Shown here: piece after piece, positions 14,778 through 22,416 of the stretch
Layout of the letters: each line of letters opens with the position of its first letter
Position numbering within the stretch: the first letter of the stretch is position 1
Assembly: GCA_002336815.1 (NCBI GenBank)
Contig: DDEU01000075.1
Span: 1-23,158, forward strand
DNA length: 23,158 bases
Source: Chitinophagaceae bacterium UBA1946
GTDB lineage: Bacteria > Bacteroidota > Bacteroidia > Chitinophagales > Chitinophagaceae
Reading direction: 5' to 3'
Notes under the pieces: generated by a model
Database searches by the model: none
What the model was told of the DNA's origin: nothing
Seen by the model: only the letters and a program-made list of their open reading frames with translations
Translations under genes and position numbers: made by a program

Positions 14778-15980
14778 ATGACAATGCAGCGGCAATTAAT
14801 CGAACAATACAGCGGCGAACTGCGGCAACAACTGGATGCCATCCTTTCTTACTGGATCAGCAATACCTGCGATAGGGTTAACGGCGGATTTATTGGCCGT
14901 ATTGATGAAAGCAATATTCCTTATCCCGATGCGCCAAAGGGATCAGTACTCAACAGCAGGATACTATGGGCGTTTTCTTCCGCCTTTGATCTTACCAACA
15001 ATAACGGCTACCTGCAAATGGCAGGGCGTGCCTATTCATACCTTTCCGATAAATTCCTCGACCCGGTTTACGGCGGCGTATATTGGTCGCTGAATGCTGC
15101 CGGCGAACCCTTGGATACCAAAAAGCAGGTGTATGCATTGGCCTTTGCTATCTATGGATGCAGCGCTTATTTCGCAGCAAGTGGCGACGCGGCCGCAAAA
15201 GCAACGGCCATCGAATTATATCATACAATAGAACAATATAGTTTTGATCGGGCCTGTACCGGCTATCTTGATGCGTTTGCCAGGGACTGGTCTGCAATGG
15301 ACGATATCCGCCTCAGTGCAAAAGACGCCAATGAGAAAAAGACCATGAATACGCACCTGCATGTGCTGGAAGCCTACACCCGGTTGTTCAGGGTATGGCC
15401 CAACGCTGCAGTGAAGAAGAGTATCGTATTACTGCTGAAAAATTTTACAGACCACCTCATTGATCCCGCCAGCCATCACCTTATTTTATTTTTTGATGAA
15501 CAATGGAACGCAAAGTCGGATACAATTTCCTACGGTCACGATATTGAAGCAGCCTGGTTGTTGCTGGAAGCTGCAGAAGTGATAGCCGATGAAACATGGA
15601 TCAATGCAATCAAAAAGATCGCTTTACAAATTACCAGCGCTGCAGCAGAAGGCCTGTCTGCAAATAATGGGTTAGAATATGAATATGAACCGGGCAGCGG
15701 TCACCACAACAGGCAAAAGCATTCCTGGGTACAGGCCGAAGCAATGATCGGTTTCTTTAATGCCTGGCAGATAAGCAATAAAGAACAATACCTGCAGCAG
15801 TCGATCAATGCATGGCAATATGTAAAGGAATCAATCCTTGATCAACAATATGGCGAATGGTATTGGGGCAGAAACGAAGATGGATCTGTGATGCAGGGCC
15901 AGGATAAAGTGGGTATCTGGAAATGTCCCTATCACAACAGCAGGGCCTGTATCGAGATCATCCGGCGCAGCAGCCGGTAA
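14778..15980 (+). CDS. Cellobiose/mannobiose 2-epimerase (AGE family)
   Basis: The 400-residue cytoplasmic protein is an alpha/alpha-barrel member of the N-acylglucosamine/cellobiose 2-epimerase family. Conserved positions are visible: NSRILWAFSSAF near 59-70 with Arg61, NTHLHVLEAYTRL with His193, YGHDIEAAWLLLEA with His254, KHSWVQAEAM near 314-323, and WKCPYHNSRA with His386. These three histidines correspond to the catalytic and substrate-binding set of the family. The enzyme converts the reducing-end sugar at C2, here beta-1,4-mannobiose to mannosyl-glucose, feeding GH130. The start is the first of two close ATG codons (14778 and 14784); neither has a clear ribosome site. It ends the tight four-gene run; 219 bases separate it from GH3. 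Cellobiose epimerisation is chemically equivalent and cannot be excluded. Confidence 0.9.
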   Translation: MTMQRQLIEQYSGELRQQLDAILSYWISNTCDRVNGGFIGRIDESNIPYPDAPKGSVLNSRILWAFSSAFDLTNNNGYLQMAGRAYSYLSDKFLDPVYGGVYWSLNAAGEPLDTKKQVYALAFAIYGCSAYFAASGDAAAKATAIELYHTIEQYSFDRACTGYLDAFARDWSAMDDIRLSAKDANEKKTMNTHLHVLEAYTRLFRVWPNAAVKKSIVLLLKNFTDHLIDPASHHLILFFDEQWNAKSDTISYGHDIEAAWLLLEAAEVIADETWINAIKKIALQITSAAAEGLSANNGLEYEYEPGSGHHNRQKHSWVQAEAMIGFFNAWQISNKEQYLQQSINAWQYVKESILDQQYGEWYWGRNEDGSVMQGQDKVGIWKCPYHNSRACIEIIRRSSR

Positions 15981-16199
15981 ATTTATAAGAAGCTTCCATT
16001 TTGATAATAATGCTGTTTAACCTGCTCCGGGAATAATTATCCGGAACGAATAAAATGCTACCTTTCCACAGCAGTATGCTGACGTAAATCATACAACGCA
16101 TTGGCGCCAACAATAAAAAAAGTAAGGAACTTGCCGGCGATTTACGATTGCTGCTTCTTAAACTGTAAAAACAGTATTCTTTTCAATAAAATCAATCAA
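15981..16199. other. 219-base gap upstream of GH3
   Basis: No gene is supported. A compact inverted repeat lies within TCCGG-GA-ATAATTAT-CCGGA near 16027-16046, with five outer pairs and a self-complementary centre. It could be an operator or a hairpin ending the epimerase transcript, though no T-run follows. A weak TACCTTTC sequence lies further along. The gap suggests GH3 may have its own promoter. Confidence 0.35.
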
Positions 16200-18446
16200 A
16201 TGAAAAAGTATTTTCTTGTAATTACTGCCCTTGTTTCGGGAGTAGTGGTGCTGGCGCAAACTCCTGCAGAAAAACAGCGGGCGGCTGCATTGATAAAACA
16301 AATGACGCTTGAAGAAAAAGTTGGACAGATGACGCAGGTAACCTTTGCCGTTATTGCACAGGGCGGCTGGGCTAACCAGGATGGTGCCATTGATCCTGTA
16401 GCGTTGAAAAACGCCGTGACAGGGCATCATGTAGGATCGATGCTCAATACCTCTGCACATGCTTTGTCTGTAGCTACCTGGAATGGTATCATCAAACAGA
16501 TACAGGATGAAGTAAAGAATGAACGCCTGAAAGTGCCGGTTATTTACGGTCTGGATGGTATTCACGGGCAAACCTATACGCTCGACGCAACACTGTTTCC
16601 ACAAAATATAGGTATGGCTGCCACCAGGAATCCATCGTTGGTACAGGCGATCACCAAAGTAGCCGCAAAAGAATTAAGGGCGTCGGGTGTGCGCTGGAAC
16701 TTTGCGCCGGTGCTGGATATCGGCCGCCAACCTCTTTGGTCACGTTTTCCTGAAACCTATGGCGAAGATGTGTACATCGGGAAAACCCTGGGTGCCGCTG
16801 CCATCAGGGCTTACGAAGAAGATGGCCTGAAAAATCCAACGGCCGTTGCCAGTTGTATGAAACACTACCTGGCATATTCCGCTTCAAGAACAGGTAAGGA
16901 CAGAACGCCGATCTACATGCCCGAAATAGAAATGAGGGAATATTATTTACCGCAGTTCCGGGAAGCAGTGAAAGCCGGTTCTTCTACAATTATGATCAAT
17001 TCCAGTGAGATCAACGGTGAACCGGTTCACGCCAGTAAATATTTATTAACGACCGTGTTGAGAAAAGAATTGGGCTTTGAAGGACTGATCGTAACCGACT
17101 GGGAAGATATCAAAAGATTGCACGAACGTCATAATGTAGCAGCAACTCCAAGAGCCGCTGTTGCAATGGCCGTTAATGCCGGCATTGATATGAGCATGGT
17201 GCCGGGCGATTATTCTTTTTATGACCTGCTGATAGAAGCAGTGAAAAAAGGTGAAGTGCCCATGAGCAGAATTAATGATGCCGTAAACAGGATATTGTTA
17301 CTGAAATTCAAACTGGGTTTATTCGATAATCCTTATGCAGAACCTGCCGCTGTTGCAAATTTCGGCAAGCCTGAATATCAAACACTGGCACTGGATGCTG
17401 CCCATGAAGCAATGACGCTGCTGAAGAACAGGGATAATATACTGCCATTGTCCAAAACGGCCAAAGTATTGGTGGCTGGTCCATCGGCACAAAGCATCAG
17501 TGCGTTGAATGGTTGCTGGAGTTATACCTGGCAGGGAAAAGAAGAACAATGGTATCCTGCAGACAGCAGAACAATTTTGCAGGCGATCATTGATAAATTA
17601 GGCGCTGCCAATGTGAGCACCAGTACGGGTAAAGGTTTTGACGATCCAAAAAATTATGACGCCGCCGCACTTACCACCGCCGCTGCCAATGCGGATGTGA
17701 TCCTGTTGTGCATTGGCGAAAATGCGTATGCAGAAAGCCCGGGTAATACCAGGGACCTTGCCCTGCCTGATGAACAGGTGGCACTGGTGAAAGCGGCTGC
17801 TGCTACCGGCAAGCCCGTTGTACTGGTATTGACAGAAGGCAGACCAAGATTCATTACCAATATTGAGCCCCTGTCAAAAGGTATACTGATGGCCTACTGG
17901 AGCGGTAAAAAAACTGCAGAAGCCGTCGCAGATGTATTGTTCGGCGATTATAATCCTTCCGGGATATTGCCCTTCAGCTACCCAAAGAGCATGGGCGAAA
18001 TCGTATTGTACGACCGCAAGCCGACAGAAGAAGTGAGAGAAGTATTCAACGACAATATCAACTCTGGTTACGAACCTTTGTATGCGTTTGGACATGGGCT
18101 TAGTTACACGAACTTTGAATACAGCGATCTGCAGTTGAGCAGCGCTACACTTACAGCGGGTGCCAAACTAACGGTGAGCATTACAGTAAAAAATACCGGC
18201 AAGGTTGATGGTAAACATACAGTGGAATTGTACAGCCGGGATCTTTATGCCAGCATTACACCCAGCATGAGGCGCCTGCGGTCTTTCCAAAAGATCAGTT
18301 TGAAAGCGGGCGAATCACAAAGGGTAAGTTTTACCATCGATAAAAGCGACCTGGCGTTTGTAAATGCACAGTTGAAAACCGTTACCGAGCCCGGCGATTT
18401 TGAAATAATGATCGGCGATAAAAAAGCGAAATTTGTTTACCAGTAA
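16200..18446 (+). CDS. Secreted GH3 beta-glucosidase-type enzyme
   Basis: Starting at the ATG at 16200, the 748-residue protein has a clear signal peptide (MKKYFLVITALVSGVVVLAQ). The open frame extends upstream, but that extension is not signal-like and is rejected. The layout is the standard three-domain GH3: barrel with IYGLDGIHGQ near 115-124, WNFAPVLDIGR near 166-176, KHYLAY with Lys221-His222, and nucleophile Asp300 in VTDWEDI. An alpha/beta sandwich follows with probable acid/base Glu512 in AYAESPGN, then a C-terminal fibronectin-III-like domain near 645-745. It is BglX-like and likely periplasmic. Probable role: release of glucose from cello- or glucomanno-oligosaccharides left by the GH5 and GH26 enzymes. 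Beta-xylosidase or beta-mannosidase activity is also known in GH3. Confidence 0.92.
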   Translation: MKKYFLVITALVSGVVVLAQTPAEKQRAAALIKQMTLEEKVGQMTQVTFAVIAQGGWANQDGAIDPVALKNAVTGHHVGSMLNTSAHALSVATWNGIIKQIQDEVKNERLKVPVIYGLDGIHGQTYTLDATLFPQNIGMAATRNPSLVQAITKVAAKELRASGVRWNFAPVLDIGRQPLWSRFPETYGEDVYIGKTLGAAAIRAYEEDGLKNPTAVASCMKHYLAYSASRTGKDRTPIYMPEIEMREYYLPQFREAVKAGSSTIMINSSEINGEPVHASKYLLTTVLRKELGFEGLIVTDWEDIKRLHERHNVAATPRAAVAMAVNAGIDMSMVPGDYSFYDLLIEAVKKGEVPMSRINDAVNRILLLKFKLGLFDNPYAEPAAVANFGKPEYQTLALDAAHEAMTLLKNRDNILPLSKTAKVLVAGPSAQSISALNGCWSYTWQGKEEQWYPADSRTILQAIIDKLGAANVSTSTGKGFDDPKNYDAAALTTAAANADVILLCIGENAYAESPGNTRDLALPDEQVALVKAAAATGKPVVLVLTEGRPRFITNIEPLSKGILMAYWSGKKTAEAVADVLFGDYNPSGILPFSYPKSMGEIVLYDRKPTEEVREVFNDNINSGYEPLYAFGHGLSYTNFEYSDLQLSSATLTAGAKLTVSITVKNTGKVDGKHTVELYSRDLYASITPSMRRLRSFQKISLKAGESQRVSFTIDKSDLAFVNAQLKTVTEPGDFEIMIGDKKAKFVYQ

Positions 18447-18476
18447 TATTGGGTAACGATTGTCAACTAACATTGC

Positions 18477-18600
18477 GGCTGTATCAAAAGTCCTGTTGAT
18501 CCTTATATTGAATTTGTCGAAATACAGGGATCAATAACCACCAGGTCTGTAAACATTGATAAACTCAATGTGGCAGATTTGCCGGGCTTTTGGTACAGCC
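18477..18600. mobile_element. MITE-like palindromic element, 124 bp
   Basis: Left end 18477-18490 (ggctgtatcaaaag) and right end 18587-18600 (cttttggtacagcc) are inverted repeats, 13 of 14 matching, with the single difference a G-T pair in RNA. TTGATCC at 18496-18502 and GGATCAA at 18528-18534 form a second, inner repeat. The terminal sequence resembles the GGCTGT-TCAAAAG ends I associate with some Bacteroidota insertion sequences, though that is from memory. No transposase is encoded. T-rich sequence follows, so the element may also end the GH3 transcript. Confidence 0.55.
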
Positions 18601-18633
18601 TTTTTATTTATTGAAAGACTAATCCTTATTTTT

Positions 18634-19503
18634 ATGATCTATAAAAAAATAATGATGCAGCCAGTAAATAAATTGCTCCTGTGCCTCCTTTTCACAATGA
18701 TTCACCTGCACATGGCTGCACAACAGCAAATATCACTCTGGCCAAACGGAGCGCCTGGTTTTGAGAACCGTAAAGGCGAGCCCGAACAGGCAAAGGACTG
18801 GTGGGTAAAAAATATTCACAATCCATCCATAACGGTTTACCTTCCTGCAGCAAACAAAGCAAATGGAACCGCAGTGCTGGTTTGTCCTGGTGGCGGGCAC
18901 AAAGCCCTTGTATACAATTCCGAGGGCAGAGATGCCGCCCTGTTTTTAAACAGCCTGGGCATTACCGCTTTTGTATTAAAGTATCGTTTGTTCAGGGAAG
19001 ACAATTCTCCGTACACACTCGATAAAGAAGTGAAGATGGATGCCTATCGTGCCATGCGTTTGATCAGGAGCAGGGCAGGTACCTGGGGTATTGATACTGC
19101 AAAGCTTGGAATGATGGGTTTTTCCGCCGGAGGTGAAGTGGTATCTTTGATAGCCTATCAAAACGGCGATGGGGATAACAGTGCAATTGATTCGGTGGAT
19201 CGTTTTAACGGAAGGCCTAATTTCCAGGTGTTGATCTACCCCGGTCCACTGGGTATTCCGGCAGCAGTGACTGCAACGGCACCACCGGCATTTTTGCTGG
19301 CTGCCAATAATGATGATTGCTGTTCAGAACCTGTTATGCAACTGGCAGCGGCTTATCGTAAAGCGAAAGCTTCGGTTGAATTACATTTGTATTCGGTAGA
19401 TAAACATGCTTTCAATATGGGATACCGTTCACCCTTTGTTTCAATAAAAGGCTGGCCGCAACGCCTGGCTGATTGGTTGACGGACAATGGTTACAGTAAA
19501 TAA
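18634..19503 (+). CDS. Secreted alpha/beta-hydrolase esterase
   Basis: From the ATG at 18634 the protein has 289 residues. The frame continues upstream to 18556, but that part lies in the MITE-like element and is rejected. ATGs at 18652 and 18655 are also possible and leave a shorter n-region. A signal sequence (LLLCLLFTMIHLHMAAQ) ends near residue 30. The alpha/beta-hydrolase features are an oxyanion region CPGGGHK near 84-90, nucleophile Ser164 in MGFSAGGE, likely acid Asp227 or Asp228 in NNDDCC, and His258 in DKHAF. The WPNGAPG start of the mature domain is typical of secreted acetyl-xylan-esterase-like or BD-FAE-like proteins. In this locus a deacetylase for glucomannan oligosaccharides is plausible. 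It is 24 bases before the TIM-barrel gene. Confidence 0.83.
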   Translation: MIYKKIMMQPVNKLLLCLLFTMIHLHMAAQQQISLWPNGAPGFENRKGEPEQAKDWWVKNIHNPSITVYLPAANKANGTAVLVCPGGGHKALVYNSEGRDAALFLNSLGITAFVLKYRLFREDNSPYTLDKEVKMDAYRAMRLIRSRAGTWGIDTAKLGMMGFSAGGEVVSLIAYQNGDGDNSAIDSVDRFNGRPNFQVLIYPGPLGIPAAVTATAPPAFLLAANNDDCCSEPVMQLAAAYRKAKASVELHLYSVDKHAFNMGYRSPFVSIKGWPQRLADWLTDNGYSK

Positions 19504-19527
19504 AATTTTCTACAATAAAAAACAGGT

Positions 19528-20373
19528 ATGAGAACAAGACGTGATTTTTTAAAACACACCGGCATTTTTGCTGCAGGCTCCATGCTGATGCCATCCATTG
19601 GAAAGGCAGCTTTAACTGGAACTGTTACCAATGCAGGACTGCAGTTATATACATTCAGGAACGAAATGCTGAATGATGCAAAAAATACCTTGAAACTGAT
19701 CGCAGAACTGGGGATCAAACAGGTAGAGTCTGCAGGTAGTGATAAAGGTTACTATTATGGTTTAAAGCCGGCGGAAATGAAGAGCATGTGTAATGATTTA
19801 GGGATGACGCTTCGCAGCGGCCATGTACAATTGGATGCCAAATGGCCGAAGACCATCAGCGATGCGGTGGCTGCAGGCCAGGAATATCTTATTTGTTCTT
19901 CTATGCCGGTAAGTGGTCAAACCATTGACAATTATAAAAAAACTGCAGATGCGTTTAATAAAGCCGGACAGGAATGCAAAGCAGCCGGTTTAAAATTTGG
20001 TTACCACAACCACGATTTTGAGTTTGAAACGGTTGGCGATAAAGTGTTGTATGATGTGCTGCTGGAAAATACGGACGCAGACATGGTTCACATGGAACTG
20101 GACCTGGGTTGGGTAGTGGCTTCCGGCAAAGATCCGCTCTACTATTTTAAAAGATTTCAAAATAGGTTTCCGCTCTGGCATTTGAAGGATATGAATGTGC
20201 GGAAAAAGAAAAGTGTTGAATTTGGAAAGGGCGCCTTGAACATTCAGCAGTTGATGGACAATGCCAGGCAATCAGGAATGAAGTATTATTTTATTGAACA
20301 GGAAGAATACCGTTTCAGTCCTAAACAAAGTGTGAAGGATAATATGGCCTACCTCAGGAAACTGAAAATGTAA
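19528..20373 (+). CDS. Tat-exported xylose-isomerase-like TIM-barrel protein
   Basis: The 281-residue protein begins with a twin-arginine signal (RTRRDFLKHTG, hydrophobic core, cleavage near GKA), so it is probably folded before export. The rest is a sugar phosphate isomerase/epimerase-type barrel (AP endonuclease 2 family). Metal-site candidates are in YHNHDFEFE near 159-167, MELDLGW with Asp192, WHLKDM with His218, and FIEQEEY with Glu257 or Glu259. Exported members of this fold are linked in Bacteroidota to oxidised or 3-keto sugars, including lyase reactions, instead of phosphorylated sugars. The neighbouring ThuA-like gene fits that picture. Substrate is not known. It probably shares a transcript with the esterase 24 bases upstream. 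Confidence 0.83.
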   Translation: MRTRRDFLKHTGIFAAGSMLMPSIGKAALTGTVTNAGLQLYTFRNEMLNDAKNTLKLIAELGIKQVESAGSDKGYYYGLKPAEMKSMCNDLGMTLRSGHVQLDAKWPKTISDAVAAGQEYLICSSMPVSGQTIDNYKKTADAFNKAGQECKAAGLKFGYHNHDFEFETVGDKVLYDVLLENTDADMVHMELDLGWVVASGKDPLYYFKRFQNRFPLWHLKDMNVRKKKSVEFGKGALNIQQLMDNARQSGMKYYFIEQEEYRFSPKQSVKDNMAYLRKLKM

Positions 20374-20828
20374 AAGGACATATTTTATTATCTGCTTGTT
20401 GTCTTTATTGATTATGGTTCTGGAGATGGAAAGGAGATGATTGAAAAAATAAACTGGTGGCAGACCAAACCCGGGCCCTTGAACACCGGATCGCAATGTA
20501 CCATTCCAAAGTAAAAGACCATGTTAATTTAGATACAACGGAAAAAGGTGAACAGGGAATGCCTTTGCTGAAAATTTTAACTGGTTACGTCGTCAATGAT
20601 GGAGAGATGATCAAAGATTTTATGAAAGAGGCTACGGCTTGTATGAACAACCGGTTTCGCCGATGTCGAAACAAGTTACTGGAAACAGGGGCCCGGCCTT
20701 GTTAGTAGTAAAACAGGCGGTGTGCGCATCAGCAGCTAACCATTTAGTTGAGTTGCTGAAGAGTGGTGCGTTGCAGTTGGTGAAAAGATTCATAGCATTA
20801 TTTTATTGTTTACCTCAATAGCCTGTAT
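20374..20828. other. 455-base gap with no convincing gene
   Basis: Two overlapping open frames, 20457-20705 and 20639-20821, lie here in different frames. Neither resembles a family I know, and neither has a signal or a clear start region. The pair could be a decayed or frameshifted small gene. A hairpin is present: TCAGCA at 20729-20734 with TGCTGA at 20754-20759, and CTAA-CCAT-TTAG inside. No T-run follows it. The gap separates the TIM-barrel gene from the TolB-like gene and probably contains a promoter. Confidence 0.35.
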
Positions 20829-22355
20829 ATGGAAAAAATATTATTTTCTCTATTGCTTTTAATCATTACTTCATTTTGTATGTCACAGGATAACACCGTT
20901 GGTATATTCAGCAGCCATGCTGATATTGGCAAACCTAAACTTGCAGGTAGAACAGTATATAATTCAACAACCCAGGTTTATAACTTACAAGGAGCCGGTT
21001 ATAATATCTGGTTTGGCCGGGATGAATTTCAATATGCCTTTTCAAAAATAAAAGGCGATTTTATTTTAACAGGCAATTTTAAAATGCTGGGTAAAGGACA
21101 AACAGCCCATCGTAAAATAGGCTGGATGGTGAGAGCTGGTGACGAAGACGACGCAGCGCACATCACTGCAACGGTACATGGGGATGGAATGGTTGCATTG
21201 CAATGGCGCAGCATACGTGGGGCATACATGAGAGATCCGCAGGACGAACGCTTCACCAAAAAAACGGCAACGGAGATCATTCAACTGGAAAGACAGGGCA
21301 ATGTATTTATTATGAGAGTGGCCAATGTTGGTGAACCCCTGCAGGAAGTAGGAAGAACGGATGCTGTTGATATGCCTGCCGAAGCATTGGGCGGCATTTT
21401 TATCTGCAGTCACAATGCTGATGTGGTGGAGGAAGGCCAGGCATGGAATGTTCGTATTGAAAAAACAGTGCCCGACAGTCATGATGGATATAAGGACGGC
21501 GTGCTCAGCAGTAAACTTGAAATACTAAATGTGTTTGATGGAAAACGAACAATTGTATATGAAGATAAAGGAAGATTGGAAGCGCCGAACTGGATGCCCG
21601 ACGGAAAAAATCTGCTCTTCAACCAGGGAGGGAATATTTATACCATTCCATTAACTGGTGGCACCCCGGTGCAATTGAATACCGGCAGCGCTAACCGGAA
21701 TAATAACGATCACGTGATCTCTTTTGATGGAAAGATGCTGGGTATCTCTTCACACAGGGACGGAATGAACGGAGGTGGAAGCACTGTTTATTATTTGCCA
21801 ATCACCGGGGGTGAACCTGTATTGGTAACCGATAGTACACCGTCTTACCTGCATGGCTGGTCGAAAGACGGGAAGGAAGTAGTGTATACTGCACAACGCA
21901 TCAACAAAGGGCCGGTGTACAATATTTATAAAAAAAAGATTCATGGTGGAGAAGAAGAGCAGTTAACATTTCTTGAAAAAGGATTGGCAGACGGACCCGA
22001 ATGCTCACCTGATGGCAAGTATATTTATTACAACTGTACTGCCAGCGGCAATATGCAATTGTGGCGGATGAAAATGGATGGCAGCGAACAAATGCAGTTG
22101 ACGTTTGATGAATACAACAACTGGTTTGCACATGTGTCGCCTGATAATAAATGGATCGCATTTTTATCTTTCGATAATTCGGTAGACCCCACCGACCATC
22201 CTTTTTATAAAAGAGTAATGCTGCGGCTGATGCCTGTGAGTGGCACTGGTGCTCCCAGGGTCATTGCCTGTTTGTATGGTGGCCAGGGAACCATTAATAC
22301 CCCAAGTTGGAGCCCCGACAGTAAGCAAATTGCGTTTGTGAGCAATTCAAAATAG
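20829..22355 (+). CDS. Exported TolB-like beta-propeller with an N-terminal beta-sandwich-like domain
   Basis: The 508-residue protein has a signal peptide (MEKILFSLLLLIITSF, cleavage near CMSQ). Residues about 25-212 look beta-rich and may be a LamG/concanavalin-like domain; I do not recognise it firmly. The C-terminal half contains six PD40-type repeats, visible as WMPDGKNLLF (255-264), SFDGKMLGI (298-306), WSKDGKEVVY (344-353), CSPDGKYIYY (392-401), VSPDNKWIAF (436-445) and WSPDSKQIAF (494-503), giving a TolB-like propeller. No catalytic residues are evident. Similar proteins are often labelled TolB- or TolR-like but are not part of the Tol-Pal system. A binding or scaffolding role for glycans in the periplasm is conceivable, without proof. 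Confidence 0.72.
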   Translation: MEKILFSLLLLIITSFCMSQDNTVGIFSSHADIGKPKLAGRTVYNSTTQVYNLQGAGYNIWFGRDEFQYAFSKIKGDFILTGNFKMLGKGQTAHRKIGWMVRAGDEDDAAHITATVHGDGMVALQWRSIRGAYMRDPQDERFTKKTATEIIQLERQGNVFIMRVANVGEPLQEVGRTDAVDMPAEALGGIFICSHNADVVEEGQAWNVRIEKTVPDSHDGYKDGVLSSKLEILNVFDGKRTIVYEDKGRLEAPNWMPDGKNLLFNQGGNIYTIPLTGGTPVQLNTGSANRNNNDHVISFDGKMLGISSHRDGMNGGGSTVYYLPITGGEPVLVTDSTPSYLHGWSKDGKEVVYTAQRINKGPVYNIYKKKIHGGEEEQLTFLEKGLADGPECSPDGKYIYYNCTASGNMQLWRMKMDGSEQMQLTFDEYNNWFAHVSPDNKWIAFLSFDNSVDPTDHPFYKRVMLRLMPVSGTGAPRVIACLYGGQGTINTPSWSPDSKQIAFVSNSK

Positions 22356-22416
22356 CAGCTAATAGAAGTAAGCCCTTGATAAACGCTATTGTATCTTTAT
22401 TAATAAAAACGATTGT

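Noticed and set aside
16101..16199. N-terminal extension of the GH3 frame
   Set aside because: The extension precedes a textbook signal peptide starting at 16200, so it would bury that signal; it is treated as untranslated leader.
18556..18633. N-terminal extension of the esterase frame
   Set aside because: It starts inside the MITE-like element and adds a segment ahead of the signal sequence; the later ATGs fit export better.
20457..20705. 82-residue frame in the gap before the TolB-like gene as an intact gene
   Set aside because: No family resemblance and no supporting start region; kept only as part of the gap description and a low-interest finding.
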